Source: Pantoea vagans (GTDB lineage Bacteria > Pseudomonadota > Gammaproteobacteria > Enterobacterales > Enterobacteriaceae). From it: a stretch of 64,000 nucleotides of DNA. Shown here piece by piece: positions 1 to 7,767 of the stretch; the stretch's first letter is position 1, and the number at the start of each line of letters is the position of its first letter. The position numbers and the translations under genes were made by a program. The stretch lies in the NCBI RefSeq assembly GCF_004792415.1, contig NZ_CP038853.1, forward strand, positions 3,782,001-3,846,000, given 5' to 3'. A model generated the notes under the pieces. The model did no database searches. It had not been told where the DNA came from and worked only from the letters and a program-made list of their open reading frames with translations.

Positions 1-487
1 CTGCCATGCCAAACACGCCGGTAATGACCACAAACAGCGCCACCAGATCGGGCTGACCGCCAATCGGCCCGGCGGCGGCCAGCGCAAACGGCGTAGTAAT
101 AGAGCGCACCGCCAGACTGCGCTGGATCGACTCCGGCAGCATCAGCAGCCGCGCCAGCCAGACCGAACTGCAGACGGCGACCAGCGTGGCGGTCAGGACG
201 CCCGCGCTCAGTGAGAGCCAGTGGCGCTTAATAATTTCCACGTTCTCATAGACCGGCACCGCAAACGCCAGCGTCGCGGGTCCCAGCAGCCAGAGCAGCC
301 AGTGGTTTTCTGCAATGTAATCCTGCCAGCTGATGTGGGTCAGCAGCAGCAGTGCCACCAGCACCAGCGGCGTCATCACCAGCGGCATTAACAGCAGCGT
401 CCGCCAGCGGCGGTAAAGCCGTTTATTCAGCGCATACACCAGCAGCGTAACCGCCACACATATCAGGCTGAGCAGAAAATCACGCAT
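1..487 (-). CDS. LrgB/CidB-family membrane protein (partial)
   Basis: The reading frame begins with an ATG at 487 and runs off the left edge, so only the first 162 or so residues are present. They form a hydrophobic protein starting MRDFLLSLICVAV with several predicted membrane spans and the motif NHWLLWLLGPATLAFAVP, which is typical of the LrgB family. LrgB/CidB proteins partner with the small holin-like CidA/LrgA protein and are linked in other bacteria to murein hydrolase control, overflow metabolism or metabolite export. The start lies inside the 3' end of the upstream cidA-like gene (8-base overlap), so the two are translationally coupled. The exact substrate in this organism is unknown. 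Confidence 0.85.
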   Translation of the reverse strand, partial: MRDFLLSLICVAVTLLVYALNKRLYRRWRTLLLMPLVMTPLVLVALLLLTHISWQDYIAENHWLLWLLGPATLAFAVPVYENVEIIKRHWLSLSAGVLTATLVAVCSSVWLARLLMLPESIQRSLAVRSITTPFALAAAGPIGGQPDLVALFVVITGVFGMA

Positions 488-905
488 GAGGATCCTGCTT
501 ACGCGCGGCGCGCGCGACTTCATAGTGATAAAGCCGATCCACCACCCAGGCGGTAGAGGCCAGCACCAGCAGCGTGCTAACACCGATCACCACGCAGATG
601 CGCCAGCCATCGACCCGCAGCAGATCGCCATAATTCACTACCGCCACCACCGCCGGAATAAAGAACAGCAGCATCTCGGCCAGCAGCCAGCGCGATCCGG
701 CTTTTACCCAGTTCAGCGGCACAACCCGCGTCACGATTAACGCCAGCAGCAATAGCATCCCGACAATGTTGGCGGGCAGCAGCAGATGTAGCCAGCTCAC
801 CAGCCGGTCACAGGCGACAAACAGGCCGATATAGAAACCCAGCTGCAGCGGCAGGCTGATCCACTGCACGGCGCGGTTGCTGCGTAAAGTGAGTGCTGAC
901 GCCAT
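480..905 (-). CDS. CidA/LrgA family holin-like protein
   Basis: A 141-residue inner-membrane protein with about four hydrophobic segments (residues about 15-35, 40-60, 70-90, 95-115) and the LrgA-type stretch NIVGMLLLLALIV. The family has holin-like topology and works with the LrgB protein encoded immediately downstream. I chose ATG 905; the preceding codon is an in-frame GTG (908), and a GGAG plus AAGG purine tract lies upstream. A LysR-type gene is divergently transcribed about 100 bases away, as in cid-type loci where such a regulator (CidR) activates the pair in response to overflow metabolism. That regulatory link is inferred from arrangement only. Confidence 0.85.
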   Translation of the reverse strand: MASALTLRSNRAVQWISLPLQLGFYIGLFVACDRLVSWLHLLLPANIVGMLLLLALIVTRVVPLNWVKAGSRWLLAEMLLFFIPAVVAVVNYGDLLRVDGWRICVVIGVSTLLVLASTAWVVDRLYHYEVARAARKQDPHA

Positions 906-1008
906 CACCTTGTCTCCCCGATTAAATTGATGTCACCAGTATAAAACGCCAGCACAAGGTGAAAAAAATGAATTAAAATTATCGCAATCATGCCTTAAAG
1001 GAATAGTT

Positions 1009-1911
1009 ATGGATGTCCGCGCCCTGCGTTACTTTACTGAAGTGGTCCGCCAGCAGAGCTTTACCCGGGCGGCGCAAAAGCTGTTTGTCACGCAGCCGAC
1101 TATCAGCAAAATGCTGCGTCAGCTGGAAGAGGAGCTGGGCTGTACGCTGATCCTGCGCGATGGCCGTCGTCTGCACCTTACCGACAGCGGCCAGGCGGTC
1201 TATCAGCGCGGCCTGGCGATCCTGCAGGAGTTTCATCAGCTGGAGGCGGAGATTGGTGACATCAACCAGCTCAAAACCGGCGAGCTGCGGCTCGGTATTC
1301 CGCCGATGGTGGGTATGCAGATAGCGGGATCGATTTCCGCCTTTCGCCGTCGCTATCCCGGTGTGAAGCTGAAAATTTCAGAGTTCGGCGGCCTGACCGT
1401 ACAGCAGGCGGTGCTGGCGGGCAGTCTGGATATCGCCCTGACTGCATTGCCGGTTGACCCTGAGCTGCCGCTGAACACGCTGCCCCTGATGCATCATCCG
1501 CTCTGCGTGCTGTTGCCGCGCCGCCCGGAGTGGCTCAGCCGCCAGCAGATAGGCCTGGCAGAGCTGGCAGAGCATCCGCTGCTGATTTTCAATGAGGAGT
1601 TCTCGCTGAATCGCCAGCTGATGCAGGCGTTTCAGCGGCTTAACCTGACGCCAACGGTGGCGGTGCGCAGCGGTCAGTGGGATTTTCTGGCGGCAATGGT
1701 GCAGGCGGAGATGGGGCTGGCGATTCTGCCGGAGCCAATCTGTCAGCGTCTGGATAAGCAGTCATTATTGTGGCTGCCGCTGGAGTCGGAGCTGAAGTGG
1801 AGTCTGGGATTGATCTGGCGGGAAGGGAGTTATCTGTCGCGCAGTGCGCAGGCGTGGATCAACTGTTGTCGCGAGCACTGGCCGGATGAACCGCCGCGCC
1901 TGTCGGTGTGA
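1009..1911 (+). CDS. LysR-family transcriptional regulator (CidR-like)
   Basis: A 300-residue protein of normal LysR length. Residues 1-60 form the winged helix-turn-helix (MDVRALRYFTEVVRQQSFTR, then AAQKLFVTQPTISKMLRQLE). The remainder is a LysR substrate-binding domain with the TGELRLGIPPMVG entry and the GLAILPEPI motif near residue 235. It is divergent from the cidA-lrgB pair and shares a roughly 100-base AT-rich intergenic region with it, so it most likely controls that pair. Its ligand is unknown. The gene is convergent with the yjcE-like antiporter, from which it is separated by a hairpin. Confidence 0.88.
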   Translation: MDVRALRYFTEVVRQQSFTRAAQKLFVTQPTISKMLRQLEEELGCTLILRDGRRLHLTDSGQAVYQRGLAILQEFHQLEAEIGDINQLKTGELRLGIPPMVGMQIAGSISAFRRRYPGVKLKISEFGGLTVQQAVLAGSLDIALTALPVDPELPLNTLPLMHHPLCVLLPRRPEWLSRQQIGLAELAEHPLLIFNEEFSLNRQLMQAFQRLNLTPTVAVRSGQWDFLAAMVQAEMGLAILPEPICQRLDKQSLLWLPLESELKWSLGLIWREGSYLSRSAQAWINCCREHWPDEPPRLSV

Positions 1912-1947
1912 AAAGCTGGCACGCCCGCATGAATCCACAGGCGTGCC
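1912..1947 (-). terminator. Rho-independent terminator after yjcE
   Basis: The inverted repeat GGCACGCC/GGCGTGCC (1918-1925 and 1940-1947) is followed on the minus strand by AGCTTTTC. It lies between the convergent LysR and yjcE genes and best fits as the yjcE terminator. The T-run is short. Confidence 0.55.
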
Positions 1948-1956
1948 GGTCAGGGC

Positions 1957-3606
1957 TTACTCTTCTTTTTCGATCAGCAACGCCTCCAGCAGATCCAGGT
2001 CGTGCAGTAACGTCTGCATCGTCTCATTGGAGATCTGTTGAGTAGCACGCAGATGATAGACCTCTGCGCGTTCGGCACGCAGCCCGGTCAGGCGGAAGCG
2101 ACGCTCAAGGTTCTCAGCGTACAGCGCATGCTCAAGATCATTTTTCCCTTCGGCGCGACGGCGTAAGTTGCCAATCACGCGCAGACTGACCTCTTTCAGC
2201 AGTTCCGGATCGATGTTCTCTTCCGACTCATTCTCCAGCCGATCTTCCATCTTATGCAGGCTCTCAATGGCAGCACCCGCCATCACCGCACGGGCATTCT
2301 GCAGCTCACGGCGATGGGCACCTTTATCGATGCTATCAATGCCGCGCAGCAGAATCGGCAGGATCACGACCCCTACCAGCAGCGAGACCAGAATCACGCC
2401 GGTGGCGATAAACACCAGCTCATAGCGCGCCGGGAAGGGATCACCCGTGGTGAGGTACAGTGGAATTGACAGCACACCGGCCAGGGTAATCGCACCGCGC
2501 ACCCCGGCAAACGTGGCGATCAACAGCTCACGCAGCGAGTAGTTAGCGAACTCCAGCGGCTTCTTCTTCAACAGACGTTTGCTCAGACGCTGCATGATCC
2601 ACAGCCAGCCAAAACGCACCAGCATCAGCGCGGCATAGACCAGCCCGATATCGGCGAACAACATCCACAGCTCGACGTTAGTATCGGCCTGCGCCTGGTC
2701 GATTGAGGTCTGCAGAATGTCCGGCAGCTGCAGGCCCAGCATCAGGAAGACCATGCCGTTGAAGATGAATTCCAGCATCTGCCAGACGCTGTTAGCACGC
2801 AGGCGCATCGCCAGCGGTGCCTGACGAATAATACCGGAACGGGTGATGGTCATACCGGCCGCGACAGCCGCCAGGATACCCGAGACACCCAGATGTTCAG
2901 CGATCAGGTAAGAAGCGAACGGCAGCAGCAGCAGCAGCACGGTCTGGGTCGCCGGGTCATCCCCGCTCCAGCGGCTGAACAGGCGCAGTGATTTACCATA
3001 CAGCCAGCAGATGGCTACACCGGCAATCAGGCCGCCAATGGCGACTTTCATGAACTCAACGCTGGCTCCGCCCCAGGTAAACACCATGGTGCCCATGGCC
3101 ACGGCCACGGCAAACTTCAGTGATACCAGGCCCGATGCATCGTTCATCAGGGCTTCACCCTGTACGATCGACATAATCTTCTTGGGAATGCGGCCTTCAC
3201 CGACGATGCCGGAGAGCGCCACGGCATCGGTCGGCGACAGCACCGCCGCCAGCGCAAAGGCCGGGATCAGCGGGATACCCGGCACCATCCAGTAGATCAG
3301 ATAGCCGATACCGATCACGGTAATCAGCACCAGCGCCAGTGCTAAGCCGATGATCTCGCGACCATGATGCAGGAACTCACTGATCGGCGTTTTCCAGCCA
3401 TCTGCGAAAAGCAGCGGCGGGATGAACAGCACCAGAAACAGCTCCGGATCAAAGTCGACATGCAGACCAAACGTGGGCCAGGCCAGCATCGCACCTACGG
3501 CGATCTGTACCAGCGGCAACGGGATCTGAAAAGGGAGAATGCGGGCCGCGACGCCAGAGAGCGACACGACCAGCGTCATGATGAGAATAGTAAAAAAGAT
3601 TTCCAT
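1957..3606 (-). CDS. yjcE: CPA1-family Na+/H+ antiporter YjcE
   Basis: A 549-residue protein, the same length as E. coli YjcE as I recall it, and very similar from the N-terminus (MEIFFTILIMTLVVSLSG). About 11-12 membrane spans carry the sodium/proton exchanger core, including the LSPTDAVALSGIV and GVRGAITLAGVLSIP motifs. A hydrophilic C-terminal tail of about 130 residues ends LLEALLIEKEE. The family exchanges monovalent cations for protons across the inner membrane. I chose ATG 3606 because AAGGA lies at the right distance before it; an upstream in-frame ATG (3633) would add nine residues. Its neighbour ghxP is the same as in E. coli. Confidence 0.93.
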   Translation of the reverse strand: MEIFFTILIMTLVVSLSGVAARILPFQIPLPLVQIAVGAMLAWPTFGLHVDFDPELFLVLFIPPLLFADGWKTPISEFLHHGREIIGLALALVLITVIGIGYLIYWMVPGIPLIPAFALAAVLSPTDAVALSGIVGEGRIPKKIMSIVQGEALMNDASGLVSLKFAVAVAMGTMVFTWGGASVEFMKVAIGGLIAGVAICWLYGKSLRLFSRWSGDDPATQTVLLLLLPFASYLIAEHLGVSGILAAVAAGMTITRSGIIRQAPLAMRLRANSVWQMLEFIFNGMVFLMLGLQLPDILQTSIDQAQADTNVELWMLFADIGLVYAALMLVRFGWLWIMQRLSKRLLKKKPLEFANYSLRELLIATFAGVRGAITLAGVLSIPLYLTTGDPFPARYELVFIATGVILVSLLVGVVILPILLRGIDSIDKGAHRRELQNARAVMAGAAIESLHKMEDRLENESEENIDPELLKEVSLRVIGNLRRRAEGKNDLEHALYAENLERRFRLTGLRAERAEVYHLRATQQISNETMQTLLHDLDLLEALLIEKEE

Positions 3607-3712
3607 GCTTTCCTTAGGCGTCGTTTCTTTCAATCATTGGTTAAGCGCTAAAGTGTAAAACAAACGGCGGTGAAGGTTGTCAGCTACGCGTGCGCCGGGC
3701 GGGAAAAAAGTG

Positions 3713-3743
3713 AAAAATTCCGGGCGCGCAGTCGCACGCCCGG
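3713..3743 (-). terminator. Rho-independent terminator after ghxP
   Basis: A ten-base-pair GC-rich stem at 3720-3743 (arms CCGGGCGTGC / GCGCGCCCGG as read on the minus strand) is followed by AATTTTTC. It sits directly after the ghxP stop codon and separates ghxP from yjcE. Confidence 0.8.
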
Positions 3744-3751
3744 TTATACAG

Positions 3752-5101
3752 TCAGATCGCCCAGCCACCGGCGTAAAACGCCACCAGCGCGACGGCAATG
3801 ATCACGGTGCCGACGTTGAGCTTACGCCATTCTCCGGCGAAGAGACGCCCCACTACCAGGCTGGCGAAACCGATCATGATGCCGGTCACGATGTTGCAGG
3901 TAAGCACGATGATCACCGCCGTGAGCAGGCCCGACATCGCATCGACAAAATCACCGAAGTCGACTTTCGCCACGTTACTGAGCATCAGCAGACCGACATA
4001 CATAAGTGCAGGCGCAGTCGCGTAAGCGGGAACCAGATAAGCCAGCGGCGACATAAACAGGATGGCGAGGAACAGCAGGCCCACCACAATCGCGGTGAGG
4101 CCGGTTTTACCGCCCGCCGCCGTGCCGGCCGCCGATTCGATGTAGACCGCCGCCGGTGATGCGCCTACCAGACCTGCGAACAGGCTGCTGACAGAGTCGC
4201 TGGTCAGCGCACGACCGCCATTGATAATCTGGCCCTGTTTATCCAGCAGGTTAGCCTGCCCTGCGACCGCGCGGATGGTGCCGGTGGCGTCAAAGACCGC
4301 CGTCATCACCAGTGCCAGCACGCTGGGCAGCACCACAGGCTGCATCGCGCCCATGATGTCGAGGCTGAACAGCAGCGACTGACCGCTGGCGTCACGCAGG
4401 CTCGGCAGGGCAAACAGTCCCTGATATGTCACCGACGGGTCAAAGATCAGGCCGAGCAGCGAAATAGCGATAATGGTCAGCAGGATGCCGCCCGGTACCC
4501 GGCGCTTCTCCAGTCCGATAATCGCGGCCAGTCCCAGCAGCGTCATCATCACCGGGAAAGTGGTGAAGTGACCCAGCGCCACCGGCAGGCCCGGAGCCGG
4601 GTTTTTTACCACCAGACCCACGCCATCAGCGGCGATAAGCAGCAGAAACAGGCCAATCCCGACGCCGGTGCCGTGCGCCACGCCCATCGGCAGGTTACGC
4701 AAAATCCAGGCACGAATGCCGGTCACGGAGATCAGCGTAAACAGCAGGCCCATCAGGAACACTGCGCCCAGCGCCACCGGCACGCTGATATGTTGACCCA
4801 GCACCAGACTGAAAGCGGTAAAGGCGGTTAGGGAGATCGCACAGCCAATCGCCATCGGCAGGTTGGCCCACAGTCCCATAAGGATGGAACCAAAGCTGGC
4901 GACCAGACAGGTGGCGACAAACACGGCGGAGGGAGAGAAACCGGCTTTGCCCAGCATCCCCGGTACCACGATGACGGAGTAAACCATCGCCAGGAAGGTG
5001 GTGAGTCCGGCCAGAATTTCCTGACGCACGCTGCTGCCACGCGCCGAGATCGAGAACCAGGCGTCCAGTTTTCCACTGGCCGGGCGTGATTCAGTTGACA
5101 T
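3752..5101 (-). CDS. ghxP: Guanine/hypoxanthine permease GhxP
   Basis: A 449-residue inner-membrane protein, identical in length to E. coli GhxP (YjcD) as I recall it. It shows the AzgA-like NCS2 hallmarks: N-terminal [19 protein letters not shown], the [14 protein letters not shown] segment, [17 protein letters not shown] and AAPA-like [22 protein letters not shown]. In E. coli it is a high-affinity proton symporter for guanine and hypoxanthine, used in purine salvage. A full-consensus PurR operator lies about 100 bases upstream (5201-5216), which predicts repression by PurR with hypoxanthine or guanine. The start ATG at 5101 follows a GAGG eight bases upstream. Confidence 0.94.
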   Translation of the reverse strand: MSTESRPASGKLDAWFSISARGSSVRQEILAGLTTFLAMVYSVIVVPGMLGKAGFSPSAVFVATCLVASFGSILMGLWANLPMAIGCAISLTAFTAFSLVLGQHISVPVALGAVFLMGLLFTLISVTGIRAWILRNLPMGVAHGTGVGIGLFLLLIAADGVGLVVKNPAPGLPVALGHFTTFPVMMTLLGLAAIIGLEKRRVPGGILLTIIAISLLGLIFDPSVTYQGLFALPSLRDASGQSLLFSLDIMGAMQPVVLPSVLALVMTAVFDATGTIRAVAGQANLLDKQGQIINGGRALTSDSVSSLFAGLVGASPAAVYIESAAGTAAGGKTGLTAIVVGLLFLAILFMSPLAYLVPAYATAPALMYVGLLMLSNVAKVDFGDFVDAMSGLLTAVIIVLTCNIVTGIMIGFASLVVGRLFAGEWRKLNVGTVIIAVALVAFYAGGWAI

Positions 5102-5460
5102 AGTTGAGCCTCAAAAATTTTTGTTGTGTGGATCGCTCTGCGACCATCGCTGTCCCTGGAATAAGCGGGTAAACGGCGTCACTGTCGGGATTAACCCGCC
5201 AGGCAAACGTTTACCTTGCCGCAGATAATTAGCCGTCAAAAGCGGCCAGATAAAAAGGCATGCGATTATCCGGCGTTTAGCGCCACGTTTTCAACTCTAA
5301 GAGGGAGATTCTTTGGCATAAAGATTGGGCGTAACAGGCTGGCAGAGACCCGGCGGAAGCCAGTCTGAAACGCTGAGGCCATAAACTTAATGTCATATAA
5401 AGAGAGGATTTGCACCGGCGCAGCGGTGATCGCACAGGACGCGCCGGTGGAGAGAGACGA
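5102..5460. other. Intergenic region, ghxP leader and GST 3' end
   Basis: 359 bases without a recognisable gene. On the ghxP side it holds the PurR operator (5201-5216). Between that operator and the start codon is an imperfect inverted repeat (GCGGGTAAA ... TTAACCCGC, about 5164-5200) that could form a leader stem. On the GST side a nine-base-pair inverted repeat (CACCGGCGC/GCGCCGGTG, 5413-5449) lies just past the GST stop without a T-run. I saw no purine-riboswitch core. Confidence 0.6.
5201..5216. promoter_or_regulatory. PurR operator upstream of ghxP
   Basis: AGGCAAACGTTTACCT matches every defined position of the PurR consensus ANGCAANCGNTTNCNT. It lies upstream of ghxP, whose E. coli counterpart belongs to the purine-salvage permeases. 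Regulation is inferred from the site. Confidence 0.85.
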
Positions 5461-6126
5461 TTAACCTGGCAGCGAAAGCTCGCCGCCCTGCGCAATCGCG
5501 CGCTGCCAGGCGGCGCGCTGCTGCACTGTCTGCAACCATTTCTCAGTGGCGGGCATCTGATCGAGTCCGGCACGGCGCGCCAGTGCCAGCAGCGGAAAGC
5601 TCATCTGGATATCCGCAATGGTGAAACGCTCACCGGCAAACCAGGGATGCGTCGCCAGATGCTGTTCGATCATCTGCCTGTGCGGCTTAAGCTGTTTATC
5701 CAGGAACGCCTTCTGCACCCCTTTGCCAAATGCCGCGCCGACCGGACGCAGCAGCCACGGCACCGGCGCTTTGCCCATCTGCCCGAAGATCAGCTTCATT
5801 ACCAGCAGCGGCATCAGTGATCCTTCAGCATAGTGCAGCCAGTAGCGGCACTGTAACCGTGACGCCTCATCACTCACTTTCAGCCGGAATTCGCGATCAT
5901 ATTTCTCTTCAAGGTATTCGAGAATGGCACCCGATTCAGCTACCACCTGGTTTCCGTCAGTAATGACCGGCGATTTTCCCAGTGGATGCACTTTTTTCAG
6001 CGCCTCCGGGGCCAGCATGGTGGGTTCGCGTTGATAGTGTTTAATCTGGTACGGCACTTCCAGCTCTTCCAGCAGCCACAGCACCCGATGCGAGCGCGAT
6101 TTCTCAAGATGGTGAACGGTGATCAT
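5461..6126 (-). CDS. Glutathione S-transferase family protein
   Basis: A 221-residue soluble protein. Residues 1-80 form the thioredoxin-like GST domain, with HHLEKSRSHRVLWLLEELEVPY at the start and the glutathione-contact segment AESGAILEYLEEKYD near residue 65. The rest is an all-helical C-terminal domain (FTIADIQMSFPLLA). Such enzymes conjugate or reduce with glutathione; the substrate cannot be read from sequence. I chose ATG 6126 because AGGGA is six bases before it; another ATG is three bases upstream. The gene starts 39 bases after the soxR stop on the same strand, so it may be co-transcribed with soxR. Confidence 0.85.
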   Translation of the reverse strand: MITVHHLEKSRSHRVLWLLEELEVPYQIKHYQREPTMLAPEALKKVHPLGKSPVITDGNQVVAESGAILEYLEEKYDREFRLKVSDEASRLQCRYWLHYAEGSLMPLLVMKLIFGQMGKAPVPWLLRPVGAAFGKGVQKAFLDKQLKPHRQMIEQHLATHPWFAGERFTIADIQMSFPLLALARRAGLDQMPATEKWLQTVQQRAAWQRAIAQGGELSLPG

Positions 6127-6165
6127 CATGATTCCCTGTGTGTTGACCTTCACCAAGTATAGACG

Positions 6166-6651
6166 TCACTCCACAGGCGGATGTTTATCATCCTGTTCCG
6201 GATCAAGCAGCACTGCACCCGAGCCCTGCTGACCCAGCCGGTCGCCAGGATTGCGCAGCGGACAGTCGCGCATCGACAGGCAGCCGCAGCCGATACAGCC
6301 ATCCAGGTCATTGCGCAGGCGAGTCAGGGTTTCAATACGCTTATCCAGCTCTTCGCGCCAGTGCCGGGTCAGCGCATCCCATTCCGTCGTCGACATGCGC
6401 TTATCGGGCGGAATGTGGTCGAGACTGTCACCGACTGTCGCCAGCGGGATGCCAATGCGCTGAGCAATCTTGATGATCGCCACGCGTCGCAGCACGTCGC
6501 GGCTGTATCGGCGCTGATTACCGCTGTTACGGGTGCTGAAAATGAGGCCTTTGGTTTCATAAAAGTGCAGCGCCGAGACCGCCACACCGCTGCGGCGCGC
6601 CACTTCACCGGGTGTTAAAACCGGTTTTGGATAGTTGCGTTCTTTTTTCAT
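6166..6651 (-). CDS. soxR: Redox-sensing MerR-type activator SoxR
   Basis: A 161-residue MerR-family regulator. The N-terminal DNA-binding domain reads [20 protein letters not shown] and is followed by a dimerisation helix. The [2Fe-2S]-binding cluster [12 protein letters not shown] (C-X2-C-X-C-X5-C, residues about 118-129) is the SoxR signature. SoxR is oxidised by redox-cycling drugs or superoxide stress and then activates soxS from the divergent promoter. The classical operator is present at 6663-6680. A GST gene follows on the same strand. The C-terminal tail (about 30 residues after the cluster) is close to the usual family length. Confidence 0.97.
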   Translation of the reverse strand: MKKERNYPKPVLTPGEVARRSGVAVSALHFYETKGLIFSTRNSGNQRRYSRDVLRRVAIIKIAQRIGIPLATVGDSLDHIPPDKRMSTTEWDALTRHWREELDKRIETLTRLRNDLDGCIGCGCLSMRDCPLRNPGDRLGQQGSGAVLLDPEQDDKHPPVE

Positions 6652-6658
6652 CAGACCC

Positions 6659-6689
6659 TTTACCTCAAGTTAACTTGAGGAATTATACT
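6659..6689 (+). promoter_or_regulatory. soxS promoter with SoxR operator
   Basis: The perfect palindrome CCTCAAGTTAACTTGAGG (6663-6680) lies in the spacer between a -35 TTTACC (6659-6664) and a -10 TATACT (6684-6689). The spacer is 19 bases, the overlong spacing that defines SoxR/MerR-activated promoters, and it matches the E. coli soxS promoter as I remember it. Confidence 0.96.
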
Positions 6690-6751
6690 CCTTCTCCATT
6701 GAAACCCCTAAACTCCTATTACCCCTTATTAAGCACCAGAAGGATGAGGCC

Positions 6752-7177
6752 ATGATGCAAGAAGAGATCATTCATTCCCTGACGGACTGGATTGACCAGA
6801 ACCTCGATAAGAGCCTGTCGATTGATGAGGTTGCGGCAAAATCAGGCTATTCGAAATGGCACCTGCAGCGTATGTTCCGTTCCGTGACGAAACAGACGCT
6901 GGGTGGCTATATTCGTGAGCGCCGCCTGACGCTGGCCGCAGAAGCACTATCGCAGACACAGCGTCCGGTGTTTGATATCGCGATGCAATATGGCTATGAC
7001 TCGCAGCAGACCTTCTCCAGGGTGTTTCGTCGTCAGTTTTCACAGACCCCGACCGCTTACCGTCACACCATGCGCCGCCAGGCGATTCAGCGCCCTCGTC
7101 TGCTGAGTTTTGGCTGTAACGACGGCATCACCAGTTTTACCCAGCGCACCACCGGTGAGTGCTGCCCGGTCCGTTAA
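6752..7177 (+). CDS. soxS: AraC-family superoxide-response activator SoxS, long form
   Basis: Residues 1-107 align with E. coli SoxS: two helix-turn-helix units, the first around EVAAKSGYSKWHLQRMFRSV and the second around YGYDSQQTFSRVFRRQFSQT. SoxS activates oxidative-stress genes (sodA, zwf, fumC, acrAB and others in E. coli) as a monomer made in response to SoxR. The protein is 141 residues, about 34 longer than the E. coli protein of 107. The added C-terminus (RRQAIQRPRLLSFGCNDG onward) ends in an unusual ECCPVR and carries three cysteines. Start choice is between adjacent ATGs at 6752 and 6755, after AGGATGAGG. Identity is certain from the paired soxR and operator; the extension is unexplained. 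Confidence 0.93.
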   Translation: MMQEEIIHSLTDWIDQNLDKSLSIDEVAAKSGYSKWHLQRMFRSVTKQTLGGYIRERRLTLAAEALSQTQRPVFDIAMQYGYDSQQTFSRVFRRQFSQTPTAYRHTMRRQAIQRPRLLSFGCNDGITSFTQRTTGECCPVR

Positions 7178-7185
7178 TTCTTTGC

Positions 7186-7204
7186 TGCGCCCGCTCAGGG
7201 CGCA
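7186..7204 (+). terminator. Possible soxS terminator hairpin
   Basis: A seven-base-pair stem TGCGCCC/GGGCGCA with a five-base loop lies ten bases after the soxS stop. No proper T-run follows, so it may be a 3' stabilising structure or part of a weak terminator. Confidence 0.35.
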
Positions 7205-7301
7205 TCTGCCTGATTTCCCCGCCGTTCTTCTTCTGCTGCTCACTTTTTCTGCACGCCACTACCATACAAGAGTCAAATTTTGTTCAAAATTTAAAATCGG
7301 G

Positions 7302-7325
7302 TGATATAATGTGACCCAAGTCACA
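7302..7325 (+). promoter_or_regulatory. yjcB promoter overlapped by a perfect CRP site
   Basis: An extended -10 (TGATATAAT, 7302-7310) would start transcription near 7317. The CRP consensus TGTGA-N6-TCACA is matched perfectly by TGTGACCCAAGTCACA at 7310-7325, centred on the predicted +1. A site there would be expected to repress this promoter. A leader of about 115 bases follows, with a nine-base-pair stem CAAAAAAGT/ACTTTTTTG (7346-7375). No binding data exist for this organism. Confidence 0.6.
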
Positions 7326-7431
7326 CTTTGAACCTGGGTTGACGGCAAAAAAGTCCTACCTGACACACTTTTTTGTCGCCGGTGATGTCCGCAGATTGTC
7401 AGGAATACTTACTGATATTGAGGTCCGGCCG

Positions 7432-7713
7432 ATGGCTACGTTAACCGCCAGTTTTCTTGTTATGCGTTGGGAGCTGCTGAGCGCAATCATGATGTTTTTT
7501 GCCAGCACCCTGAAAACCAAACTTCGTCAGGACAGCCGTCACGTGATGGCCTTTATGTGTGGCGGGATTGGTTTAGGCATGACCTGCTGGTTTGTTACCG
7601 GTCTGATGGGCATTACCCTGAGCATGGAAAACGTGCATAACTTCGTGGAAATCTCAAAGCACGCCTTTATTGATGCGATGAGCCAGGCGCCTGCTGACTG
7701 GCCGATGCCCTGA
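7432..7713 (+). CDS. yjcB: YjcB family inner-membrane protein
   Basis: A 93-residue protein of unknown function, the same length as E. coli YjcB as I recall and clearly similar along its length (MATLTASFLVMRWELLSAI at the start, QAPADWPMP at the end). Two hydrophobic segments (about residues 8-25 and 40-62) predict an inner-membrane protein. ATG 7432 gives the family length; longer in-frame starts exist upstream but fall within the leader hairpin region. In E. coli it sits between ssb and pdeC (yjcC)/soxS; here pdeC is absent. No function is known for the family. Confidence 0.9.
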   Translation: MATLTASFLVMRWELLSAIMMFFASTLKTKLRQDSRHVMAFMCGGIGLGMTCWFVTGLMGITLSMENVHNFVEISKHAFIDAMSQAPADWPMP

Positions 7714-7724
7714 TTTTTACGCAT

Positions 7725-7752
7725 AAAAAACCCCGCTTAGCGGGGTTTTTTA
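7725..7752. terminator. Bidirectional terminator, yjcB / ATP-grasp gene
   Basis: AAAAAACCCCGC-TTA-GCGGGGTTTTTT is a near-perfect stem with A- and T-runs on both sides. It lies between convergent genes and can serve both. Confidence 0.93.
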
Positions 7753-7767
7753 TATTGCTGTGTGAAC

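Noticed and set aside
5102..5460. A purine riboswitch upstream of ghxP
   Set aside because: None of the conserved purine-aptamer loop sequences were found; the PurR operator explains regulation.
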